In this document: positions 19,861 through 30,800 of the stretch, piece by piece
Layout: every line of letters starts with the position of its first letter
How positions within the stretch are numbered: position 1 is the stretch's first letter
Source: Ephydatia muelleri
Lineage: Eukaryota; Porifera; Demospongiae; Spongillida; Spongillidae
NCBI GenBank assembly: GCA_013339895.1
Contig: JABACO010000017.1
Coordinates: 766,315 to 830,314, forward strand
Reading direction: 5' to 3'
DNA length: 64,000 bases
The notes under the pieces: generated by a model
Databases searched by the model: none
What the model was told of the DNA's origin: nothing
Seen by the model: only the letters and a program-made list of their open reading frames with translations
Translations under genes and position numbers: made by a program

Positions 19861-21290
19861 TAAATTCCCAAAAATACAGAAGATGAATTACAGCAGAAAA
19901 CGGGGCAAAAACACTCATATTGCTGTTGGAATAAGGTCTTGACGAAGGCCTTCAGGTGCAAAAAGCGTGCTAGAGGTGGTCTTGATCCAAAATGACTGGG
20001 CCCCTATGAAGTAATAAAGGCTTTGGTAAGGGTCTTTTCTTGGTGAAAAAGTGTGAAAATGGAAAAGAAAATCGTGTCCATGGAGATCATTTGAAAGTGT
20101 ATGTGATATGTGAACAGGTAAAGAAAAGCATCACCTAAACATCAGGCATTCTCTCTGCCCGTGAAACAAAACCATCACACTGTTACAAAGGATTCCAGTA
20201 CCCATGAATGTAAGATTATAGCGTAGAGGAAAGAGATGATGTCATACAGAATCGAAAGATATCTCGTCAAGACTGTGCTCCACTGAATGCTATAGATAAA
20301 GCCACACTTAAGGAGCAGCTGTACTCTCCAAGTCTATTGCGATTGTGGGGTGTGAAGCTTGCATGCAAAGATATTAAGCTATTGAGGATGATGAAGAATT
20401 TGATGTAAGTTGCACATTTGCATTTCAACCATGTTTCATGTACTATTATTTTAACAGGAAACTTTGCTGCATGTGCAAGAAGAAGAATATGCACTAAGCA
20501 AGGATCTAGCAGTTGCTTCGTGGACTGCAGAGTACAAGCATATTATGGGTGCACTTCATTAAAGGAAGTGTTTTGTGGTAGCTTCCTGTTCTTATGCTCA
20601 CTTTGTTCCAATAAGTTCTCAATAGTAACTTCCTTGTCACAGCAATATGTCCTCTTGCTATATATCCATTGGCATAAGTCATCAAGATCTGATCCATCAT
20701 AAAAGATACTTGCCACCAAGCACATGTCAATCTCAGTAGCCCATGTAACTAATAACTGCATCTTTGACTGTTCTATGTAACTATCCATTGTTTCACTATC
20801 ATTAAGAAGGCAGGACAATTGAGGATTAAAAGAGTTGTCAACCATGTACATAGGTTGTAACCAGTAAGCAAACTTCATGATGATGTTCCTGTGAACCAGT
20901 TAGTGTAAATGAAAGAGCTTGAAAAAAGCAGGAACAATTCTTATTGTTGAAGATGGACAGTGAATTACTGAAACCATTAAATATTTAGTGTGATGTTCTA
21001 TGTTTCCATGACTGTATGAAAGGCCAAGTAAACAGCAGTAGTCTTTTTGCCATTCCCAACAAACAGGTATGTAACATATTTGAAATGTTTGCTCATTTTC
21101 AAGTGTATGTCATCTGATGCTTTTCATAAGTTTCCTCCAGACATAAAGGAACATTATCTCCTGGTACTGGTGTGGGACAAAATGTTTCTAAAACTATTTA
21201 TTCCTGGGATAAAAAGTTTCATCCTAGGATAAAAACTTTTAGTCCCAGATAAAAATTATGTACGACAAAAATTCGCATGACAGACCCATT
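19861..21290. pseudogene. Decayed integrase-tail-like and OTU-like remnants, left copy
   Basis: Plus strand ~19,930-20,110 carries an integrase C-terminal-like stretch (KKRARGGLDPK, GPYEV, HGDHLKVY-type), as seen after the integrase core in LTR retroelements and related transposons. Further plus pieces run to ~20,565. Minus strand 20,878-20,543 reads SYIEQSKMQLLVTWATEIDM and FNPQLSCLLND; 'YI..SKM...TWATEIE' is reminiscent of the C-terminal half of OTU-type cysteine proteases. Both are too decayed for firm assignment. 20,900-21,290 shows nothing. The right copy is 53,390-54,835. Confidence 0.3.
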
Positions 21291-21292
21291 CC

Positions 21293-22990
21293 TTGCTGCT
21301 GTACTGCAGGATTGGTAGATACTTTCTTTCACAACACGCTCATACTCTACTTCAAGTACTCCAACAAGCTTTCTTATCACTATCTGACAAGAAATCCAGG
21401 TCTTTTGTGCGAGGATCCAACACGAGATTTAGCTTCTCCACCTTAGTTGTAAGTGTCACTAGATTAAGTCGATTAATCTCCAGGAGTAATACAGTATGAA
21501 TGGTTTGAACACACTCATATAAGTCCTCCTTAGGGATAGGAATGAAGGTGAGCTTGTGCTGAACAGCACCAATGGGAGGTTCCACAGGACAGTCAACTTG
21601 ATCATCTTTCAGTACTTCAACAAGGTAGGACATCTCCAACATGCATGAAGCAGTTGTCCCTGGTCTACTTTCCTGAGCCTGTAAAATACGAGACAAATCA
21701 ATAGCTGCATGGCACAGAGCATGGATCAAATTCACCTTCAGAGACACCAAATGAGGAGCAGTAAGTACACCAATCATCTGTTGTAAAATATCCCACTCCA
21801 TTGGTGTCAAGGCCAGGAGCTTCACTTTTCTGTCAGTACTCTTCGATGTATGCTGAAATTGGTGTTTTTAGTTGAAAGAATCTAGTGGCCATCAGGAGCC
21901 CACTGGACCACCTAGTGTCATTGCATCTCTTCACTTCAATCTGTACAATCCCGGCTTTTCCATACTAAGATCTGTTTCAGCAAGTTCCATGATGTCAAGA
22001 ACGCCTTCTGAAAGTAGCTGTTGTTCAAGTATCTCGTACTCTTGATTTTCACATAGGGAGTACTTAGCAATAGAGGAGTGTGAGAAATGTGTAACGATCT
22101 TGGCAACTTTAGCAAGTAAATCTCTGATATCAGGGTTCTTACTTTCAGCACCACTTATGCCTGTACCCCATCTTACAGCTGTATTCATCCTGTGGCCACC
22201 ACATCTCTGTGCATCAACACCCAATTTCTTCATTGCATTTATGCCATTGCCAGCCTCGTCAAGAGCACATGCAGCAAGGTAGTTTGTCTGGGATGAACTG
22301 CTTCAAGTTGTGAATAAACCAGGCCTCAATGTCATCTGCTTTGTGTGTACCATCAAACCGATTCACACCAGGCCGTACCATCTTGAAGTCCACAATGAAT
22401 CAATGTACTGCACTGCATGAGATTCCTCCATATGCATCACACATTCCAAATATCAAACTGAGCTGAAAGGGGATGTCCATGCATACGGCATAGATTCAAT
22501 CCGACACTTTAGTTCCGCCTTGATCTTTTCCTGCAAAGTAAACACCTCTTGCTTAAGAAGAAATGTAAATGTTCCATGACCACAGTTGGCTGGGTATCTT
22601 GGATTCAAACCCATGGAATAGAGCTTGAAACTCATGTGATAGAAAGTGGTCTGAGATCAAAGCAGCAAAACAACACGTACCATCAGTGGTGGGTCATCCG
22701 TTCTTGGCGGGGCATTGTCACAGGTAATTTTGATTGTACTTGGAGTGTCAGTGACTTTAGCTGCAGCAGCAACACGTTTCTCCTGTACTTGCTTTTTGTT
22801 GAGGCAGTGGACCATTCAAAATGATGTTCTTTGTGCCTACATTGCAGATGTCTGGTAAGGTTAGAAGTGCCATCTGTTGGTTTTAAGTTAAATAAATGCC
22901 CACAAATTGAACCATCTTTGCCTGCCATTGGGAACATACATGCAACCTGGCGAATCGACTCACCAGATAACAATGACTCATCAGGATCGG
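21293..22990 (-). mobile_element. hAT transposon remnant with BED zinc finger, left copy
   Basis: The minus strand read from 22,990 down gives a BED-type finger (CGHLFNLKPTDGTSNLTRHL then QCRHKEHH), followed by CGGHRMNTAVRWGTG, IVTHFSHSSIAKYSL, a 'CNDTRWSS' motif, MEWDILQQMIGVLTAPHLVSL and VLDPRTKDLDFLSD. These are the standard landmarks of hAT transposases ('C..H..NL', 'TRW.S', 'LDPR.K'). The frame is broken at several places by small indels and the C-terminal dimerisation block is missing, so it is inactive. I could not define TIRs or an 8-bp target duplication. The right copy is 51,640-53,340. Confidence 0.65.
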
Positions 22991-23884
22991 GAACATATTA
23001 TTCATAACGATCCTGACTCACATCCTTAACCACTAACTAATATCTATATCCAGATCCGCAAAATCCGACCTGCCTTAGGTGATCCGCCGAAAAGAATGTC
23101 CCCAAATGCCCCCTCGTTGGATAAGTGTGTACTCTCATTAAAATTAATCATATGCAGGTAAAACAATTTTCACTGCACATCAAACACCAATGCTAGATGA
23201 CATCAACATGTAGTTCACAGCAATCCTCAGAGTACCAACAGTCAGTCCCAAAGGACTTTGTGTTCCGGATCCTCTAGTGCCAGCACTGGAGACCATACCT
23301 CTGGAGCAGTTGTGTGTGCATGTGTGGGTGTTTATAGTGAGCAAGAGTTGAGATTCACTGAAACTAGATTTTAGGAGTCTTTAGGCCACAGCATGACAGA
23401 ACTCCAGTCCCCAGCCTTTTCCCAATTGAGAAAGCATGAGGTTGTGGTGACCCCTCCCCCTCCCATCCCCTCCCCTCTGCGCAGTCAGCATACAACACGC
23501 CTGCATAAGTGAACTGTACATTTATATTGTGTGTTAGGTGAAGTTGAGAGATGGCACTAACCCTCTGTGCCATGTTTACATCACTCTAGCAACCACCTCT
23601 AGTGCCTTCTATTGACTACCATATCAAGGTGCCACATGACCAGCAGTGCTTTTTACCAAAAGTGTGTGCACACACACATGGACGGGGAAGTTGACTCTGT
23701 GAGTATGCCGTGTGCTGACTGGACACATTATGAGCCATGGGTGTGGTCACAGCAGAATGCTGCTGCCATCTTCTTTGTGGCTCCTCATATCTATGGTGTA
23801 TAGTACTCTGCACACCAGGGGCCATTTTGTGACAGCCCTGGGGACTGACTGGAGCCCTCCCAAAGTGCCTAAATGCTTCTTATA
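22991..23884. other. No recognisable gene, left copy
   Basis: About 900 bp of unique-looking DNA with only short frames on both strands. A minus frame at 23,364-23,573 (69 codons) has no recognisable motif. The same DNA recurs inverted at ~50,766-51,640. Confidence 0.4.
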
Positions 23885-24310
23885 GGTATGTTGTAGGCTA
23901 AGGACAAGCTAGCTAACTAGATAGCTATGTAACACAGGTGTGTAGACTAAGGGCAAGCTAGCTAGGTAACACAGGTGTGTAGACTAAGGGTAGGTAACAC
24001 AGGTGTGTAGGTTAAGGGCAAAGCTAGCTAGGTAACACAGGTGTGTAGACTAAGGGCAAAGCTAGCTATGTAACACAGGTGTGTAGGCTAAGGGCAAGCT
24101 AGCTAGGTAACACAGGTGTGTAGACTAAGGGCAACTTTAGCTAGCTAGTAACACAGGTGTGTAGACTAAGGGCAAGCTAGCAGGTAACACGGTGTAGACT
24201 AAGGGCAAGCTAGCTAGGTAACACAGGTGTGTAGACTAAGGGCAAGCTAGCTAGGTAACACAGGTGTGTAGACTAAGGGCAAGCTAGCTAGCTAACTAGG
24301 TAACACAGGT
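23885..24310. repeat. ~37-bp minisatellite, about 10 copies, left arm
   Basis: Tandem units of the type GTAACACAGGTGTGTAGACT followed by AAGGGCAAGCTAGCTAG, with length variants. It sits just downstream of the ALDH3 stop codon on that strand. The right copy is 50,380-50,765. Confidence 0.9.
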
Positions 24311-24327
24311 AAACTGATCATGACCAC

Positions 24328-24825
24328 TCAATGCAAATGCATAATAGTTGTGTTGCTAACCTGTATGGCCATTGCAACCAGGATGATGACTAGAAGCACA
24401 AGACACAGGTAAGGCCAGAAGGAGCTTCTCTTCTGTGATGGAGAGAGGACCCATCCAAGGATCTGGAGCTTCCCTGGGTCCAAGGAGGATAGCGGACACT
24501 ACCGTGTGTGTGTGTGTGTGTGTGTATGTGTGTGTGCATGTGTGGTGTGTCAGTGTGATGTGTGTGTGTGTGTGTGTGTGTGTGTGGTGTGAGTGCATGT
24601 GAGTGAGTGTATGTGTGTTATGTATGTGTGGTGCATGGTGTGTGTGATGTGTGTACAGATGCAGGAGTAAGTACACATACATGGCATACACTGTACGCAT
24701 AAAACTGTACACATGTAGACATAAGAGGTTACTCATCTTCCTCCCCCTGCTGCTGGCTTACAGTTTGTTCACCACCTCCAGACCAGTGGAGGTGGAGAGG
24801 ACTGGTTTCTGGTGGGTGAAGGTAT
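24328..24825 (-). pseudogene. ALDH3 3' end in inverted orientation, cut by the assembly gap
   Basis: Minus-strand copy of the last exons of the third ALDH3 gene. Exon 11 is 24,328-24,498 (membrane-anchor exon, VRYPPW... to stop) and part of exon 10 is 24,762-24,825 ([20 protein letters not shown]). It ends at the first N. Compared with the right-arm copy, exon 11 has one extra codon (GAT-rich spot) and one missing base, the latter shifting its frame. These are allele- or error-like differences. The rest of the gene is absent here, which is the main sign that the join at 24,826 is artificial or that an inversion breakpoint lies in the gap. Confidence 0.8.
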
Positions 24826-25825
24826 NNNNNNNNNNNNNNNNNNNNNNNNNNNNNNNNNNNNNNNNNNNNNNNNNNNNNNNNNNNNNNNNNNNNNNNNNNN
24901 NNNNNNNNNNNNNNNNNNNNNNNNNNNNNNNNNNNNNNNNNNNNNNNNNNNNNNNNNNNNNNNNNNNNNNNNNNNNNNNNNNNNNNNNNNNNNNNNNNNN
25001 NNNNNNNNNNNNNNNNNNNNNNNNNNNNNNNNNNNNNNNNNNNNNNNNNNNNNNNNNNNNNNNNNNNNNNNNNNNNNNNNNNNNNNNNNNNNNNNNNNNN
25101 NNNNNNNNNNNNNNNNNNNNNNNNNNNNNNNNNNNNNNNNNNNNNNNNNNNNNNNNNNNNNNNNNNNNNNNNNNNNNNNNNNNNNNNNNNNNNNNNNNNN
25201 NNNNNNNNNNNNNNNNNNNNNNNNNNNNNNNNNNNNNNNNNNNNNNNNNNNNNNNNNNNNNNNNNNNNNNNNNNNNNNNNNNNNNNNNNNNNNNNNNNNN
25301 NNNNNNNNNNNNNNNNNNNNNNNNNNNNNNNNNNNNNNNNNNNNNNNNNNNNNNNNNNNNNNNNNNNNNNNNNNNNNNNNNNNNNNNNNNNNNNNNNNNN
25401 NNNNNNNNNNNNNNNNNNNNNNNNNNNNNNNNNNNNNNNNNNNNNNNNNNNNNNNNNNNNNNNNNNNNNNNNNNNNNNNNNNNNNNNNNNNNNNNNNNNN
25501 NNNNNNNNNNNNNNNNNNNNNNNNNNNNNNNNNNNNNNNNNNNNNNNNNNNNNNNNNNNNNNNNNNNNNNNNNNNNNNNNNNNNNNNNNNNNNNNNNNNN
25601 NNNNNNNNNNNNNNNNNNNNNNNNNNNNNNNNNNNNNNNNNNNNNNNNNNNNNNNNNNNNNNNNNNNNNNNNNNNNNNNNNNNNNNNNNNNNNNNNNNNN
25701 NNNNNNNNNNNNNNNNNNNNNNNNNNNNNNNNNNNNNNNNNNNNNNNNNNNNNNNNNNNNNNNNNNNNNNNNNNNNNNNNNNNNNNNNNNNNNNNNNNNN
25801 NNNNNNNNNNNNNNNNNNNNNNNNN
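24826..25825. other. Assembly gap, exactly 1,000 N
   Basis: Placeholder of unknown true size. ALDH3 coding sequence (minus) lies on its left and MYB coding sequence (plus) on its right, both cut in mid-exon. Open frames drawn across it are meaningless. Confidence 0.99.
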
Positions 25826-26189
25826 GGGAACACCAGCTCCCCATCCGCACTGTACAAGACTCCAAGCAAGCCCATCCTGAAAGACAACACTTTCTCTCCC
25901 TCGATCTTCCTGAGCCATCCGGACGTCAGTTCCAGTACATCTTCCACGTCGTCTTGTGCTGCGATGCAGGGAGGGCACACCTTTTTTGACCTCCTCAGTA
26001 GCCCACACACGGAAGCCGAGGGGACCAATGCTCAGGGGAGGAGCTTTGTCACGTCCACACCCATTCGCACAGAGGAGAACAAGGAAAATGTGCCTCACAC
26101 CACCACCACCACTTCTCGAGCCACGGCAAAGCGGAAGCTGTTGGACGAACCCAGTGATGTGAGTCTGCCATGTGATGTTTGTTGTCAGC

Positions 26190-26226
<37 letters not shown>

Positions 26227-28142
26227 GTGTGTGTGTGTGTGTGTGTGCATATGTTTCTGTGCTTATGTATATGTTGTGTGCATGTGTGCAAGTGTCTGTA
26301 TGATGTGTGTACATGTGTGTGTGTGCAGGTTCAAACTGTACAAAAAAATGACAGTTGATCTAATGTGTGGTCTGGGGACTGTGTCTGGCTGGACTGGTGT
26401 GGGTTTACATCAACAGGGCCAGGTGCCACGCTATATTTCTCTTCAACGAGGGAGGGGAGGGGGTGTCGCCAGTGGGAGTTTAGATGAACAGTGTATAGGC
26501 TGTGGTTTTTATGTGCTGACCTACCTCATGTTGTGGTGGAGCATCCAAAATGTGATGGGCTTTATATATCCCCATTACATCAAGGTTGACATCCCAACAC
26601 GAAGGCCTAGGCATTCCTATCGGAACAGCAAGGCACGCACCAAGCTGAGCCCTCTGTTGGAGAACTCCTGCAGTCCCATCTCCAAGGCCAAGCTCCCACC
26701 TCCAGCTCACCTCCCTTCCTCCACTCCATTAAGAGAGCACCATACCAACGGGGGATTCTCTGAGGTCCCACCCACATCTCGTCTTAACCAGTCCTCGGGA
26801 CAAGCCAATGTCGGCCACAGAGCATTCCAGAATCACCATCACGGGCCGACCATCCCAGGAGGTGGTGTGGGCGGGGCCACAAAGCCCCTCCACACCACGG
26901 CATTGATCCAAAGCTCACCTGTGAGCTCCCAGCTAAACAGGACGGGTCAGATACAGAGTGTACCACCGTGGTACATCTTCCCCACAAACAAGTCTGAGAG
27001 CAAGGTATGATGTGTGGTCTTGTGAGAAGAGGAGGGTGTGGGTGGTGATAGGGATGTGTGGTCTTGTGAGAAGAGGGAGGGTGTGGGTGGTGATAGGGAT
27101 GTGTGGACTTGTGAGAAGAGGGAGGGTGTGGGTGGTGATAGGGATGTATGTGACGTGTGCAGGTCTTGGATAGTAGGAGCTGGCAGTGATGTGTGTCCTT
27201 TCTCTTACCATTGCAGAGGTCACGATTGGCAGAAGCCATCAATAGATCTCTCTCGGAGAAGACACCAACACAAGTCACATCAAAGGTGGGTGTGGATGGA
27301 GGAGGAGGGCAGTGTGAGGGTGTGGTTGGAGGAGGAGGACAGTGTGATGGTGTGGATGGAGGAGGGCAGTGTGAGGGTGTGTTTGGAGGAGGTGTATGGT
27401 GATTTGTTCATTGTTCAATTTTCTGAAAAGTGGTAGTTACTGATAAACCCACAACCAGTAGTGGTTTTGTATTAGTACACCATTACACCCTAACTCAATT
27501 GGTCTGGATGTACAATGGTTTGGCAGTGTCCTAGGTTGGTGTCTGCTAGGAATAAGAAATGAATGGTAAAATCACCCTCTACTATTGTACATTGTACAAA
27601 TGCAAAATTCTATTCTGGGAGAGTTGGTGAATGCAAGACAAAAACAACTCAACAGTATTTTGAACAAAGCAGTAGTTTGAACAAAGCTATTCCATTGTGT
27701 AAGCAGCTTCAGGGTCACAGTAATTGCACCACAACTCTTGTGGTGTGTAAATGGACACTACTAGTAGTACAACCTGATACCCTCTGCACTTAAGAGGCCC
27801 CCCTTTCCTCCTTTTGCTTTCCTTCATGTTGTAAGACCATGTTGGATTACGTCTCCTTGTGTTCTTCTCTCCAATTATGCACCATTACGACTCGCGCTCA
27901 CACACACACACAAACACACACATACACAACACATACAAACACATTCTCATGCACACATATACACACACACACATATGCACCACACCCACACATATGCACC
28001 ACACCCACTTGCGTAGCTTCCACATGGATGGATTAAACTAGCCTGTGGGCAGACGGACGACCAGATCAGGCTGACCGAGGAGGCACGAAGTTTCTTGTGC
28101 AGACCAAGGCAGCTCGCGTTTGACAACATCCATCCTGCCTAA
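25826..28142 (+). CDS. MYB: MYB-family transcription factor, C-terminal exons (partial)
   Basis: Nuclear DNA-binding regulator of cell-cycle or proliferation genes. Only the C-terminal part is present. Four exons with GT-AG borders and phase 0 joins: 25826-26158 (cut by the gap), 26585-27004, 27217-27285 and 28017-28142. Exon 1 has TPSKPILKDNTFSPSIFL then SFVTSTPIRTEENKENV, matching the vertebrate MYB/MYBL block 'PFSPSQF....TSTP...KENV'. The last exon ends WIKLACGQTDDQIRLTEEARSFL..., matching the conserved end of MYB and MYBL1/2 ('W..V..G.T.DQL.M.E.AR..L'). The R2R3 DNA-binding repeats must lie in or left of the gap. The middle (proline/serine rich, residues ~112-250) is poorly conserved, as in the family. 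Confidence rests mainly on the C-terminal motif. Confidence 0.75.
27010..27160. repeat. 46-bp tandem repeat in MYB intron
   Basis: Three units containing TGTGGTCTTGTGAGAAGAGG and GTGTGGGTGGTGATAGGGA, starting within a few bases of the 5' splice site at 27,005. Confidence 0.85.
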
Positions 28143-29370
28143 GTGGAACAACAGAACATTCTGCTCAGCACAACGTCCTGCGACCTGTGTATATATATAT
28201 TATATTATTCTACATGCTTGTCCATGTGTCTGTGTGTGTGTGTAGTCTGTTGTGTATCATAGGATGTATTGCAGGTGTGTCTTGCAGCACACACCCCTTG
28301 TCCGCTGACTTGTATGGGCAAGATGCACTTTTTTTAACCTTCTCGCATTGTCGTTGTAACACTTCTGGTCAACAGAGACGTGCGGTTATGCGTTTAATGT
28401 CCTGTATGATATCAGCAGGTACCCAAGTCTATGTCTAATTAGAGGGGGGGGGGGGGGGGGGGGCTACACTGTAGTCCTTGTTTGAGCTCACACACTGTCA
28501 AATGAATAATTTTTTCCAAAGACTGCGACCTCTATAGCTATTGTATTTAATAATTATAATAACTAATGATGTCTACTGACTTTTGACAAGTCTATTTGGT
28601 GCTTGAATGTGACCATAAATGACACGTCCCCTCCACATCTTTTGGGTCAGTGGTGATATGTAATCCACATGCAACAATCTCAGCAGGGCAAGGGGAAATT
28701 GTAACCTAAGTGTCAATCACAGCAGCATGTGATTTCCCCACCCATCAAAACCATTGTATACTGTACTGTGACCACAAGTAAAAGTTCTCACCCAGAATGC
28801 TGGTACGGTGTTGCGTGCATGTGCAGTATTGGGTGGATGCCCTTCACACCCTCATCATGATAATGCACATCGTTTTCCTCTGTGAGCTGATCTGTAAAAT
28901 ACTTTCTTTGAAAGGCCGTTGAAGGATTTGGGTGATGACATATTGTCCAATTGTTGTGGTGGATACAACAGCTATGCATGACGACCTCACGTATGTAATT
29001 CAATCTTGCATTGTCTCCTCCGTTCATATAATTATGTGCATTCCGACAGCTTCGCCCAAATGTTATCTGATCTTGTGCCAGCTGTATCGATGTTTTGAAT
29101 TTTGTAATATGATTTTAAATTCTCACAGCATATACAATGACCATATATGGGGGGAGGACCCGAAGACTACTGCTATATTTGCAGTGCTAACAAATTATGT
29201 ATTGTGCATCTGAACACGAGAAGGTGGTCACTTGAGTGTGAGGAGGCCGATCGGTTCATGTGATCACGAGGTCAAGGAAGTGGTCAGGTGGTCAGCTGAA
29301 TGTGTGGAGGTGGGCACATAGCTTTTGTGTCTATTGGTTACATAGAGTTATCACAAAGCACTAGCAAGGA
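28143..29370. other. Intergenic, no gene recognised
   Basis: Downstream of MYB. It contains a run of about 21 G near 28,443-28,463 (probable homopolymer sequencing trouble) and only short frames. No RNA gene or transposon was recognised. Confidence 0.4.
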
Positions 29371-29955
29371 GTGAGGTGGAAATGGGAGAGAGAGGGAGTG
29401 GAAAGGAGAGGTTGGGAAAGGAGAGAAGGGAGGGGAGGAAAAGGTGGGGGAAGATGGAGGGAGGGGAGGGAAGGTGGGGAGAAGATGGGAGAGGGGGAGG
29501 GGAGGGGAAAAGGTGGGGGGGAGAAGATGGGAGGGGAGGGAAAGGTGGGGAGAAGATGGGAGAGGAGGGAGGGGAGGGAAAAGGTGGGGAGAAGATGGGA
29601 GAGGAGGGAGGGGAGGGAAGGTGGGGAGAAGATGGGGGGGGAGAGGAAAAGGTGGGGAGAAGATGGGAGGGGAGGGAAAGGGGGGAGAAGATGGGAGGAG
29701 GGAGGGGAGGAGGGGGGGAGGGAAAAGGTGGGAGAAGATGGGAGGGGAGGGGAAAGGGGGGGAGAAGAGGGGAGAGGAGGGAGGGGAGGGAAAAGGTGGG
29801 GAGAAGATGGGAGAGGAGGGAGGGGAGGGAAAAAGGTGGGGAGAAGATGGGAGAGGAGGGAGGGGAGGGAAAAGGTGGGGAGAAGATGGGAGAGGAGGGA
29901 AGGTGGGGAGAAGAGGGGAGGGAGGGAGGGGGGAAAAGTGGGAAGATGATGGGAA
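29371..29955. repeat. ~585-bp pure purine (G/A) tract, minisatellite-like
   Basis: The plus strand is almost entirely A and G, built from variants of a ~39-bp unit such as GGGAAAAGGTGGGGAGAAG followed by ATGGGAGAGGAGGGAGGG. It lies between the convergent 3' ends of MYB and mucolipin. Such strand asymmetry favours triplex (H-DNA) or G-quadruplex structures. Confidence 0.95.
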
Positions 29956-30126
29956 AGGGGTAGGTAGTTTTGATTCGACATCAGCAGTTACAACAGAACG
30001 AGTGTGACGATGATTGTCATGGTGTCACAAGTATCAGGGACAAGACAAAAACAAAATAAACCTGTGTTGAAAGTGCACACATTACACGCTACAAAGATGG
30101 ACGACTGTTGAGAGTTTCACAACCTC

Positions 30127-30766
30127 TCATTTCACGACCAGATACTCTATCATAGGGGGGGCACAGCAGCTGCCTCCAGACCTGCTGAAGGGAGAACGAT
30201 GCAATCTAGTCTTCAGATAATCACACTCACACTATAAGCACACCCACTTCTCACCAGTATAGTCTATTATAAAGCCACACCATTTGTTGCAAACAGCATT
30301 CTGTGCACTCAAGTTAGCACGCCCACTGCCCACCCCATCACCAGATGGAGCATACCTCCATGTCTTTGCAGCTCTATGCCACACCCCTCACCTCACCCAC
30401 TATGCCACACCCTCACCATGTCTTCGAAGCTCACCCCACCCACTATGCCACACCCCTCACCGAGTAGAGTTCTGCAGCTCCCTCCTGTGTAGGAGTGGAC
30501 TGGCCTCCTTGTCTCTGGCTGGAGGGAGGAAACTGTCCAGTCATTTATGTTACGACAAATGTCCACCATAATACCTAGTCTTAAAGATGGTGCGGTGATG
30601 ATGTCATCATGAAAAGGGGCATTCCCTCCGTCTGTACCTTCTTGGACTCTGGGTGCATCCTTTGGAGGGTAGGCAAATTCGTATAGAAGACCTCTGTCCC
30701 TGTTGGTCCAGTGTTCCTGCGCGTGAGTGTGTGGGTGTATGTGCACGTTTGTGTGCACGTATGTAT

Positions 30767-30800
<34 letters not shown>

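Larger units (their letters stand above)
10671..24825 (+). repeat. Left arm of ~14.15-kb inverted repeat
   Basis: Reverse-complement counterpart of 49,853-64,000. Matching frames pair with coordinate sums between about 74,654 and 74,684 along the entire arm, so lengths differ by only tens of bases. It contains part of Gypsy B, CMC-1, Gypsy A, CMC-2, the OTU-like remnant, hAT, the minisatellite and the ALDH3 tail, all mirrored. The match continues to the window edge on the right, so the true arm may be longer. Confidence 0.95.

Noticed and set aside
19930-20110. Assigning the integrase-tail-like stretch to Gypsy A
   Set aside because: It lies on the opposite strand and outside the Gypsy A 5' end, so it belongs to a different, older remnant.
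23885-24310. CRISPR-like array (regularly spaced repeats)
   Set aside because: Units are contiguous with no unique spacers. It is a minisatellite in animal DNA.
24651-27010. Very long open frames crossing the N blocks (for example 24,812-27,010 and 42,043-43,356)
   Set aside because: They exist only because N codons do not produce stops. The real coding parts are the MYB and ALDH3 exons described.
28441-28463. Poly-G run as a functional element
   Set aside because: A homopolymer of this length is most simply a sequencing or slippage product. No supporting context.
29361-30007. Open frames of 187-206 codons on both strands (Gly/Arg/Glu-rich or Pro/Ser-rich)
   Set aside because: Pure purine/pyrimidine repeat translated in several frames. 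No stops can form in such composition, so openness is no evidence of a gene.
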